A stretch of 64,000 bases of DNA from JAWKWH01 sp963669285. Lineage in GTDB: Bacteria > Pseudomonadota > Alphaproteobacteria > Rhizobiales > Rhizobiaceae. The notes below the pieces were generated by a model. That model saw only the letters and a program-made list of their open reading frames with translations, ran no database searches and was not told the DNA's origin. Of the stretch, positions 35,494 to 43,405 are shown piece by piece. The DNA lies in contig CAXXSI010000022.1 in assembly GCA_963669285.2 (NCBI GenBank), forward strand, positions 434,001-498,000. Direction: 5' to 3'. Position 1 is the first letter of the stretch. Every line of letters starts with the position of its first letter. Both the position numbers and the translations under genes were made by a program.

Positions 35494-36323
35494 ACGCTCC
35501 ACAATCATTGCCGTTCAAGGCCTCCGACTACAGATCCGATGTCAATCCGGTTTGGTGTCCTGGATGTGGAGATTTCCATGTCCTGATGTCGATCACCAAG
35601 GCTCTCGCCGAACTCGGTACTCCACCGCAAGATGTTGCGGTGATCTCCGGCATCGGGTGCTCCTCGCGCATTCCGGCCTATACAAATTGCTACGGATTTC
35701 ATGGCGTGCATGGCCGTTCACTGGCACTTGCCACCGGATTGAAAGTTGCCCGCCCCGATCTGACCGTCATGGTGATGAGCGGCGATGGCGACGGATTTTC
35801 CATCGGCGGCAATCATTTTCTGCACGCCTGCCGCCGCAATGTCGATATGACCTATGTTGTCATGGACAACCGTGTTTACGGAATGACGAAGGGTCAGCCA
35901 TCACCGACCACCGAACCTGATTGGGATAGCGCGCTTTCTCCGGGCGGCACCGGATTGAGCCCATTTCATCCATTGGTTATTGCTTTGGCGTCGGGCGCCA
36001 ATTTTGTTGCCCGAGAGTTCTCCGGCGATATCAAGAACAGTACCCGTACGATCGTCGAAGCGGTCAAGCATCCGGGATTTTCATTCGTCGAGATTCTAAG
36101 CCCATGTGTGACATTCCGTCCTGATGAAAAGGAATGGAAAAAAACTGTCCATAAGGCATCGGTTGACGCGACCGATGATCCGGCCAGGGCGGCACGGCGC
36201 ATCATGACCGACGATGGTATGAATGTCGGCATCCTGTACCGCGGAAAGCGCAAGCCCTACGAGGCTCATGTTTCCGAGGAGCGGGGCGACACCGCCGTTC
36301 TCGAAGACCAATTTATGATATAG
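35490..36323 (+). CDS. korB: 2-Oxoglutarate:ferredoxin oxidoreductase, beta subunit KorB
   Basis: The 277-residue thiamine-diphosphate subunit. Visible features: WCPGCGDFHVL near the N-terminus (cluster cysteines), GIGCSSRIP, GDGDGFSIGGNHFLHACRRN with the Mg/ThDP-binding GDGD...N motif, and DNRVYGMTKGQPSPTT. The ATG (35490) overlaps the korA stop as ATGA; the longer frame from 35460 is a korA shadow. Together with KorA it would supply low-potential electrons for ring reduction. Confidence 0.91.
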   Translation: MNAPQSLPFKASDYRSDVNPVWCPGCGDFHVLMSITKALAELGTPPQDVAVISGIGCSSRIPAYTNCYGFHGVHGRSLALATGLKVARPDLTVMVMSGDGDGFSIGGNHFLHACRRNVDMTYVVMDNRVYGMTKGQPSPTTEPDWDSALSPGGTGLSPFHPLVIALASGANFVAREFSGDIKNSTRTIVEAVKHPGFSFVEILSPCVTFRPDEKEWKKTVHKASVDATDDPARAARRIMTDDGMNVGILYRGKRKPYEAHVSEERGDTAVLEDQFMI

Positions 36324-36416
36324 ACCGTCGGCGCATGAGTGTTTCTGCGAAAGTCGTGCTCGGTGTCTCGATCACTCCCGGTACTGAGCCGGAGTAAACG
36401 AAGGACATTTGACGGA

Positions 36417-36851
36417 ATGGCAACCGGGCAACTGACCTACAAGGGAACCGTCTATCCCTGGCATTGCGATCACATGGGCCACATGAATGTTATGTGGTAT
36501 GTCGGAAAATTCGATGAAGCCACCTGGGCGTTGTTTGCCAGTGTCGCGCTAACAACCAGGCGTTTCAACAACGACGGTATTGGCATGGCGGCGCTGGACC
36601 AAAGGCTTGCCTACAAACGCGAAGCAATGCCCGGCGACACATTGGAAATCTATTCGCGGCCAGTCGAGGTGAAAGGCAAAACCATTCGCTTTATTCACGA
36701 AATGATCGACTGCGAATCTGGCGCGACGGTTGCGACCTGCGAACTGGTTGCCACCTGCCTCGACACGCAGGCCAGGAAAAGCGTTTCGTTGCCTGATGAT
36801 GTCCGCGACAAGGCACTGGCGCTGCTGGGCTCATCGATCCCCGAAAACTGA
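36417..36851 (+). CDS. Hot-dog acyl-CoA thioesterase
   Basis: A 144-residue 4HBT-type thioesterase (HCDHMGHMNVMWYVGKFDEA is the active-site helix). The start ATG 36417 has an AAGGAC site; the 26-codon extension upstream looks non-coding. It follows korAB by about 94 bp and is probably cotranscribed. One of three different thioesterases in the window, which suggests that control of CoA-ester pools matters in this pathway. Substrate unknown. Confidence 0.78.
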   Translation: MATGQLTYKGTVYPWHCDHMGHMNVMWYVGKFDEATWALFASVALTTRRFNNDGIGMAALDQRLAYKREAMPGDTLEIYSRPVEVKGKTIRFIHEMIDCESGATVATCELVATCLDTQARKSVSLPDDVRDKALALLGSSIPEN

Positions 36852-36889
36852 TCTTGATTTATGATCGTGCAGATTGGCGCAGAGGGCCG

Positions 36890-38233
36890 CTATTTGTTTT
36901 CTCGCAGATCGCGAATTCGTGCGGCTTTTCCCTCGGAGCGCGGTATCTCGCCGGGCCGCTTGACCACGACATCGCAAGTTACGCCGATGATTGATTTGAT
37001 TTGCTGGCGGGCACTAGTAGCGTAGCAGGCCATATCGTCATCGTTGCAAGACGCTTCAGCGCCAACTTCCACCTCAACGGTCATCGCGTCCATTGCACCG
37101 GCATTATCCAGCACAATCTGGTAGTGCGGCGACAACTCCGGCAAGCGAGCCAACACCGATTCCAGCTGCAGCGGATATACATTGACACCACGAATGATCA
37201 TCATGTCGTCGCAGCGTCCGGTAAACCGCGAAATCCTGACATGCGTACGCCCGCATACACACGGCTCGTCGTTGAGCCGGGTGATATCGCGGGTGCGGTA
37301 GCGGATCATCGGCAGGGTTTCTTTGGTCAGCGTCGTTATGACGAGTTCACCGGTAGCACCCATCGGCAGCGGCTCAAGCGTGTCGGGATCGATGATCTCA
37401 AAGATAAAATGGTCTTCCCAGCCATGCAGACCGTCGCGAGCGGCATCGCATTCGCAAGCCACGCCCGGCCCCATGATTTCGGACAATCCGTATAGATCGA
37501 CCGAGGTAATGCCCAAACGTTTGTCGAGTTCGCCGCGCATCTCCTCGCTCCACGGTTCCGCTCCAAAGAGGCCACATCGCAACGGCAATGCATTGAAATC
37601 AATACCCTGTGCCTCGGCGACTTCTGCGATATTCAGGGCGTAGGAAGGTGTCGAGCAAAGAACGTTGGCCCCGAAGTCACGCATGAGCATGACCTGGCGC
37701 TCAGTCCCGCCACCTGATACGGGCACAACAACGCATCCCAGTCTTTCCGCTCCCTGATGCGCTCCCAGACCGCCGGTAAATAGCCCGTAGCCATAGGCGT
37801 TGTGCACGACATCGCCCGGTCTCACACCGGCGGCGGCCATGGAGCGGGCCATAAGCATCGACCAGTTCTCGATTTCCGCGGATGTGTATCCGACAACAGT
37901 CGGTTTACCAGTCGTCCCCGACGAAGCGTGCAGGCGACACAGGCGATTGACCGGCAGGCCGAACATTCCGAACGGATAGTTGTCGCGAAGATCGGTTTTT
38001 TCGGTAAACGGGAAGTGCCGGAGATCAGCCACCGATCTCAGTTGCTCCGGTTTGACACCCGCCGTGTCGAAGGCGGATTTGTGGTGGGGAATATTGTTAT
38101 TTGCGTGATCCAGCGTCGAGCGCAGGTGTTCGACCTGTATCTCCGCAATGGCCTTTCTTGGCAGGGTCTCGATTTGCCGCTGGAACATGAAGCCCGAAGC
38201 CGATGTTTGATCCTCGAATGCCGGATTATTCAT
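36890..38233 (-). CDS. paaK: Phenylacetate-CoA ligase
   Basis: A 447-residue PaaK-type ligase: LHASSGTTGKPTVVGYT phosphate loop, LYGLSEIMGPGVACEC and the C-terminal IKSIIGVTCDVVV...RSEGKAARI. It converts phenylacetate to phenylacetyl-CoA with ATP, the entry point of the Pad branch. The ATG 38233 overlaps the stop of the IorB-like gene (ATGA); a GTG one codon earlier is less likely. It is the last gene of the operon that begins with the 46.5-kb thioesterase. Confidence 0.92.
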   Translation of the reverse strand: MNNPAFEDQTSASGFMFQRQIETLPRKAIAEIQVEHLRSTLDHANNNIPHHKSAFDTAGVKPEQLRSVADLRHFPFTEKTDLRDNYPFGMFGLPVNRLCRLHASSGTTGKPTVVGYTSAEIENWSMLMARSMAAAGVRPGDVVHNAYGYGLFTGGLGAHQGAERLGCVVVPVSGGGTERQVMLMRDFGANVLCSTPSYALNIAEVAEAQGIDFNALPLRCGLFGAEPWSEEMRGELDKRLGITSVDLYGLSEIMGPGVACECDAARDGLHGWEDHFIFEIIDPDTLEPLPMGATGELVITTLTKETLPMIRYRTRDITRLNDEPCVCGRTHVRISRFTGRCDDMMIIRGVNVYPLQLESVLARLPELSPHYQIVLDNAGAMDAMTVEVEVGAEASCNDDDMACYATSARQQIKSIIGVTCDVVVKRPGEIPRSEGKAARIRDLRENK

Positions 38234-39669
38234 CACCTCAGCCCCGTTTCTGTGTCCGAATAGGCTGCCGCCAATGATGCGCGGATTTCATCAGCGTAAG
38301 CAGGCCGCATTTCGGCGTTGGCGTGCTTGTTGTCGCCCACAAGCTTGTCGAGTTCGGCAAACCCGCGGCTTCGAACGTCGCCGTAGCCGCGCGCCCAAAC
38401 CGCTAGATCGGCAAGTTCGCAGGCGAGCTGGTAGTCATCGGCAGCCATGTCGGTGACCGGCTTGAGCCACCGATCTATCATCCTGTGCTCGCGGTCATAA
38501 CGGCGAGTACTTCGGCGCCAACGCCTCAGCGACGCGAGCGCGCGCATGGTTGCCCAACCAAACGGCCCGGAGGTCTTGAGCTTCAGAGCCAATCCGGCAC
38601 CGCCGCGACCGGTCTGCACCCCTTTTTTCGTTCCGCCGGAGAATGCCGGAAGCAGATCCAGTAATTCTTCACGGCCGGGTTTCAGGAAATCGTGCACCTT
38701 CAATGGCACATCGTCTCCAATCGCCAGGTCGCGGCGAATACTCGCCAGCCTTCCCGGTCTGGTTTTAAGCTGGGCCACGCGGATGACATCCTCATAGCCC
38801 ATCCAGGCCGCGAGCCTGCGGGCAACTGAAACCGAGAGCCGGTAGTCCATGTCTTGCCGATCGACTTCGATCACTTTGCCAAGGCGCTTGAGAAACAGTT
38901 CCGCATAGGCCTTGTCCTGATAGTCGAGCAAATGTGTGGCTGCATGACCAGCCATTGGGCGCACCGGTTCAGGCAGGGACTGAATTTCGTTTTTCAAGTC
39001 TGCCGGTGGCGGTGAGAACTCGGCTGGCGGTTTTTGAGTTGCCGCGATTGACAGTGAGGGAAGCCTGGTGCCGGCTTCAAAACCGGCAAGATTTTGCTCA
39101 ACCGCCACACCTGACTGTTTGATGGCCTTGCGACAGGTCTCGATAGAAAATGGCAGGACGCCGCTGGCGGCAATGGCGCCGAACATCACTGCATTCGGAT
39201 GGCATCGGGCGGCGCGGACACCTTCGTCCAAATCGATAATCGCCAGTTTGCCGGCGCATGAGCTGAGCGCTTCCAAAATGGGTGTCAGGGCAATCGTTCC
39301 ATCGCCCGGCCGAATTTTCTCCGACGTGCTGAATATCCTCTGCGAAGCGGTAATCACGGTTGTTTCGGGCCCGACGAAGCCTCCTGACAGCGCTCTGGCA
39401 GCCTCGGTTGGCTCGAACGACACCTGCAAGTCGATAGCACCCGGGGCAGGGTAGATCGAGAACACAGGGCGGCGAGCCAGTCCGGTTTGAGGAAACACTT
39501 CGAAATAATACGTTGTTGCACCGGTGCGCTGCGCAACACCCGGAGTAGAGGTCGCCTGTGACGGAAAACCCTCAAGCTGTGCGGCAGCTACGAACCAATC
39601 CATCAGAACACCGCCACCCTGTCCGCCGAGCGCGGCAACAAGCACACAGATTGGCCGTTCTGCAGTCAT
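38233..39669 (-). CDS. iorB: IorB-like 2-oxoacid:ferredoxin oxidoreductase subunit
   Basis: A 478-residue protein with an N-terminal gamma-type pyruvate-ferredoxin oxidoreductase domain (VAALGGQGGGVLMDWF, SQATSTPGVAQRTGATTYY) and a long helical C-terminal domain, as in long IorB homologues. The real start is ATG 39669, giving MTAERPICVL; the longer frame to 39771 is a shadow of iorA. It pairs with IorA. Family members oxidise arylpyruvates (indolepyruvate, phenylpyruvate) to aryl-acetyl-CoA with CoA and ferredoxin. Confidence 0.88.
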   Translation of the reverse strand: MTAERPICVLVAALGGQGGGVLMDWFVAAAQLEGFPSQATSTPGVAQRTGATTYYFEVFPQTGLARRPVFSIYPAPGAIDLQVSFEPTEAARALSGGFVGPETTVITASQRIFSTSEKIRPGDGTIALTPILEALSSCAGKLAIIDLDEGVRAARCHPNAVMFGAIAASGVLPFSIETCRKAIKQSGVAVEQNLAGFEAGTRLPSLSIAATQKPPAEFSPPPADLKNEIQSLPEPVRPMAGHAATHLLDYQDKAYAELFLKRLGKVIEVDRQDMDYRLSVSVARRLAAWMGYEDVIRVAQLKTRPGRLASIRRDLAIGDDVPLKVHDFLKPGREELLDLLPAFSGGTKKGVQTGRGGAGLALKLKTSGPFGWATMRALASLRRWRRSTRRYDREHRMIDRWLKPVTDMAADDYQLACELADLAVWARGYGDVRSRGFAELDKLVGDNKHANAEMRPAYADEIRASLAAAYSDTETGLR

Positions 39670-41837
39670 GACGCCCCCATGACGTTTGTCAGCATCCGGC
39701 TGAACCGTGACAGGGTGCGTTGAACGATACCCGCATTGACGGTTGCCCGTGCACGGTAGAACGACGGACACAATGCGGCGGCGTGGGCGGCTTCACCACA
39801 GAGACCGCACGCTACGCAATTGGAATCCACCATCGCAGCAGGACCGTCCTTCAGCGGGTCGTGGGTCGGCCTCAGCGTGAGCGATGGGCATCCCGACAGA
39901 CGCATGCAGGAGTGATCTCCACTGCACACCTCTTCATCGACGCCGAAACGCTCAACCGGATACGGTTTGTTGGCGGCAAGAAGGTCAGCGCGCCGGCGTT
40001 TTTCACGACGCTGATTGGCAAGCATGCATTCCTTGTCGGATATGACGACGCGCAAGCCCTTGTCTTTGGCATCATAAGCCCGGCGAAGTGTTTTGAGCGT
40101 ACCGGACACATTGTAGGAGTTTACCCGCTCCAGCCACCGTACTCCGATTGCCCTGAGAGTGGTCTCAATCGAAACCTTCATTTTCCGTCCCCACGGCGTT
40201 GAACCGGTGGACGGGAGGTGTTGTTGGCCGGTGGCGGAGGCATACCCGTTTTCAAGCACCACGAGCATGGAATCATGGCCGTTCCATTGGGCGTTGATCG
40301 CTCCGGTCGTCAGGCCGTTGTGCCAGAATCCGCCATCTCCCATGACCGCCACACCGGGCTGGCCGAGTGGCGGTCCGACGGCGCCGCCCGAGGCAAGGCT
40401 CATGCCATAGCCGAGGACTGTGGAGCCCATATTGAACGGCGGCAATGTCGAAAAGGTGCTGCAGCCAATGTCGGACGAGACATGCAGTTTGCCTTTTTCG
40501 CGCTGCAGCAATTCCAGAGCGGTGAACACCGGTCGTTCAGGACAGCCGGTGCAGAAGCCGGGCGGCCGCGGTGGCGGCATGTTGACCAGTTCCTTTGACG
40601 CTTTGTCACGAATGGCCCGGATGGAATCGGTGTTTTTGGCGACTGCTTTGGCAAGTTTTGCCGGTTTGGAGCACTCTTTTTGGAGATATTCCGCAATCCC
40701 GGTGCAGACAACATCTGAAATGTACTCTCCCGCCTCGGGAAAATGGCCCTTGCCGTGAACGGTGCAGCCAAGTTTGTGTTTCTGGGCCAGGGCCCTGATC
40801 TCGGTTTCGATGAAGTTGGGATTGCCTTCCTCGACTACCAGCACACTCTTCTTGTCCTTGATGAAATCGACAAGCTGTTCAGGGACCAGGGGATAAATGG
40901 CGTTCAGCACAAGTAGAGGCACCGGTGAATCGCCAAAGGCGTCGGCCGCCCCAAGCTGGTTCAACGCGCGCACAACCGTTCCGTATGTGCCGCCCTGAAG
41001 GACAATACCGATGTCGTCGATGCTGCCGGGAAAATGTTCGTTGATGTTGTTGTCTACGATGAACTTTTGCGCGGCGGGCAGCCTTGCTTCGACCTTGTCC
41101 TGCTCCTGCGCGTATGTCGAGGGCGGCAAGACGATGCGATCATAGTCCTGCTTGGCTCCGGGCAATTGCCGGTTGGCATTGAATTGCGGCTCGACATTGT
41201 CTTTGCATCTGAACGAACCTGTCATGTGTGCGGCCCGAATGCGCAGGCTGATGAACACTGGCAGCCTTGAAGTCTCTGACAGATCAAACGCCTGCTCGGT
41301 CAGTTCAACCAAACGCTCCATGTCATATCTTGGGTCGAGCAGCGGGATGGATGATTTCAGCGCGACAGCGTGGGTGCGTTCCTGGATGATGCTGGCGCCT
41401 TCGCCGTAGTCTTCTCCGATGATGATCACCGCGCCGCCGGTCACACCTGCCGAGGCAAGATTTGACAGCGCGTCGGAGGCGACGTTGGTACCGACGATCG
41501 ACTTCCAGGTCACCGCGCCACGCAAGGGATAGTGTATCGAAGCGCCAAGCAGAGCTGCGGCACCGGCCTCGCTGGCAGACTGCTCAAAAACGATACCCAT
41601 TGGGTCCAGAACCGGTTGCCGGGCTTCGGCCAGGACATCCATGAGATGCGAAACCGGTGCGCCGGGATAACCGCCGACATAGGCGACACCCGCCTGCAGC
41701 AGCGCTTTGGTGATGGCGAGTATGGCCTCGCCTTCGAATACATCACCACCGCCCAGTTTGAGCTTCTCCACCTCACCGGAAAAGGAACGCTCCATACCGC
41801 CGATCCCGGCCTGGGCGTAGACGGTATGGGTGGTCAT
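39666..41837 (-). CDS. iorA: IorA-like 2-oxoacid:ferredoxin oxidoreductase subunit
   Basis: A 723-residue fused alpha-beta subunit with ThDP-binding segment MGDGGFWHNGLTTGAINAQWN and a C-terminal ferredoxin-like domain holding CSGDHSCMRLSGCP and CVACGLC...CPSF cysteine sets. Another CTGCPERP motif lies near residue 430. In phenylalanine breakdown it would make phenylacetyl-CoA from phenylpyruvate; since no PadEFGHI phenylglyoxylate oxidoreductase is visible, it may instead turn phenylglyoxylate into benzoyl-CoA. The sequence does not decide between these. Overlaps with both neighbours by 4 bp. Confidence 0.9.
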   Translation of the reverse strand: MTTHTVYAQAGIGGMERSFSGEVEKLKLGGGDVFEGEAILAITKALLQAGVAYVGGYPGAPVSHLMDVLAEARQPVLDPMGIVFEQSASEAGAAALLGASIHYPLRGAVTWKSIVGTNVASDALSNLASAGVTGGAVIIIGEDYGEGASIIQERTHAVALKSSIPLLDPRYDMERLVELTEQAFDLSETSRLPVFISLRIRAAHMTGSFRCKDNVEPQFNANRQLPGAKQDYDRIVLPPSTYAQEQDKVEARLPAAQKFIVDNNINEHFPGSIDDIGIVLQGGTYGTVVRALNQLGAADAFGDSPVPLLVLNAIYPLVPEQLVDFIKDKKSVLVVEEGNPNFIETEIRALAQKHKLGCTVHGKGHFPEAGEYISDVVCTGIAEYLQKECSKPAKLAKAVAKNTDSIRAIRDKASKELVNMPPPRPPGFCTGCPERPVFTALELLQREKGKLHVSSDIGCSTFSTLPPFNMGSTVLGYGMSLASGGAVGPPLGQPGVAVMGDGGFWHNGLTTGAINAQWNGHDSMLVVLENGYASATGQQHLPSTGSTPWGRKMKVSIETTLRAIGVRWLERVNSYNVSGTLKTLRRAYDAKDKGLRVVISDKECMLANQRREKRRRADLLAANKPYPVERFGVDEEVCSGDHSCMRLSGCPSLTLRPTHDPLKDGPAAMVDSNCVACGLCGEAAHAAALCPSFYRARATVNAGIVQRTLSRFSRMLTNVMGAS

Positions 41838-43405
41838 GACACCATCCAGCCGGGCTTGATCCCCGGCGAACTGCTACCGGCGCCGCGCGCCGGCATCCGG
41901 TTGATTTCGTAGCCCTGATTGAAAGCGGCCCGCGCAATCAATGTGTATTTGAAGCTCCAGCCGGTCAAAACAGCGAGCAGCCCGCCGACGGCCAGCAATG
42001 ATGGCGTCATCAGTCCTGCGGCCACAAAAGCCGCTGTAAATATCTGATTGGCGGCTGAAAATTTGACCATGCCGGTATCCAGTACCCTGAAGGTTCCCGT
42101 CGGAGCACCTTTCTTGCCCAATGCGCCCCGATATTTTCTCCAGACAATATAGCGAACAGCCAGAAACGCCATCAATGCTACCGACACAATATGCAGCAGG
42201 GAATTGTTGGCGCCGGAAATCACGGCGAATGCTGCAAACAAACCGAGCCCCTCGGTCAGGCCGGTCGAAATGATCAGGGGCACAATCTCATCTTGCCGCC
42301 ATGCCGGAATGCCCTTCGCCGCTTGCAGGATCTTTGCCTGGCAGAACAGAAACGCCAGTCCGCTGGCTGCCGCGGCGGCCCACACAATAGCGGAAGCCGA
42401 TACTAGTGATGCGGCGCCGAACGCAAAGAATGGCAATGCCGCCATCGCCTCTCGGGTCATCCATGAACGCTTCGCATGAAGGTAGACATTGGCGAAGCGG
42501 AACGGACGGCCGATCTCCAGCCACACAAAGAACAGGCCGGTTGCAACAAGCGCCATTGCAGCGAATGCCACCTGCCAGACCGGGTCGGTAAAAAACGTGG
42601 CAATTGCTGCAAACAGGAACAACCCGGTGCCGGCGCCGCCAAAAATAAAGTTGGCCGCTGCCCGCCAGTCCCAGTTCTTCTGAAGTTGTGGCAACACTCC
42701 CCCCATGCCGACAGGATCGGCAACCATTGGTGTCGACACTGGCGGTTCGCCTCGATTGGTGCCGTGTTCCCACAAATAGTGGATTGCCGGGCCGGTGCCC
42801 AAATCCTCATGCATGCGGAAATGCTTGTGCTCGGCAAGCAATCTGGAGACAACGCTGCCGCTATCGTCCATGTCGCCAAAGTGAAGCGCCCCTGCAATGC
42901 ACGAGTTCACGCAGGCCGGTGTCGCGTCGGGGTCAACTCCCGGCGTCAGGCCGTTTGCCAATCCGTCATCAATTTTGTCGATACAGAATGTGCATTTCTG
43001 CGCCACGCTGCGACGGTCCGGGTGCTCCATCACCGTTTCATGCCGCATTTGTTTGCCGGCAAATGCCTTGTTCGGTACATCGACCCTGGCACGCGCCTGA
43101 TAGGGGCAGGCCACGGCACAATACGCACAACCAATGCAGAGATCGTAGTCGATTGTGACAATGCCATCATCCCGCTTGCCTGTGGCAGTCGTCGGGCAGA
43201 CGTCGAGGCAGGGAGGCTCCTCGCAGTGCATGCATCCAACCGGAACAAAGGCCCGCGTTACGTCGGGAAACTCTCCGGCTTCGATATCCAGCACCTTGCG
43301 CCACTGAATGCCTGGCGCAGTGGCGTTTGCATGCTTGCACGCCGACGTACAGGTCTGACATCCCACGCATCTGTTGAGATCGGCGACGATCGCCCAGCGG
43401 GTCAT
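41834..43405 (-). CDS. PadC/PadD-like fusion: four-cluster ferredoxin subunit joined to a membrane anchor
   Basis: A 523-residue fusion. Residues 1 to about 190 are a DmsB/PadC-type iron-sulfur protein with four cysteine groups (CVGCQTCTSACK, CMHCEEPPCLDVCP starting at GCMHC, CIGCAYCAVACP, and KCTFC with CVNSC). From about 240 to 500 are some eight hydrophobic segments of the DmsC type. In Aromatoleum/Azoarcus the phenylacetyl-CoA:acceptor oxidoreductase has separate FeS and anchor subunits, so this is probably PadC and PadD joined. It would pass electrons from PadB to the quinone pool. Confidence 0.82.
   Translation of the reverse strand: MTRWAIVADLNRCVGCQTCTSACKHANATAPGIQWRKVLDIEAGEFPDVTRAFVPVGCMHCEEPPCLDVCPTTATGKRDDGIVTIDYDLCIGCAYCAVACPYQARARVDVPNKAFAGKQMRHETVMEHPDRRSVAQKCTFCIDKIDDGLANGLTPGVDPDATPACVNSCIAGALHFGDMDDSGSVVSRLLAEHKHFRMHEDLGTGPAIHYLWEHGTNRGEPPVSTPMVADPVGMGGVLPQLQKNWDWRAAANFIFGGAGTGLFLFAAIATFFTDPVWQVAFAAMALVATGLFFVWLEIGRPFRFANVYLHAKRSWMTREAMAALPFFAFGAASLVSASAIVWAAAAASGLAFLFCQAKILQAAKGIPAWRQDEIVPLIISTGLTEGLGLFAAFAVISGANNSLLHIVSVALMAFLAVRYIVWRKYRGALGKKGAPTGTFRVLDTGMVKFSAANQIFTAAFVAAGLMTPSLLAVGGLLAVLTGWSFKYTLIARAAFNQGYEINRMPARGAGSSSPGIKPGWMVS

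Noticed and set aside
33754..36323. korAB as pyruvate:ferredoxin oxidoreductase
   Set aside because: The fused gamma-alpha plus short beta layout and the position beside bcr fit the 2-oxoglutarate enzyme of Thauera; pyruvate remains formally possible.
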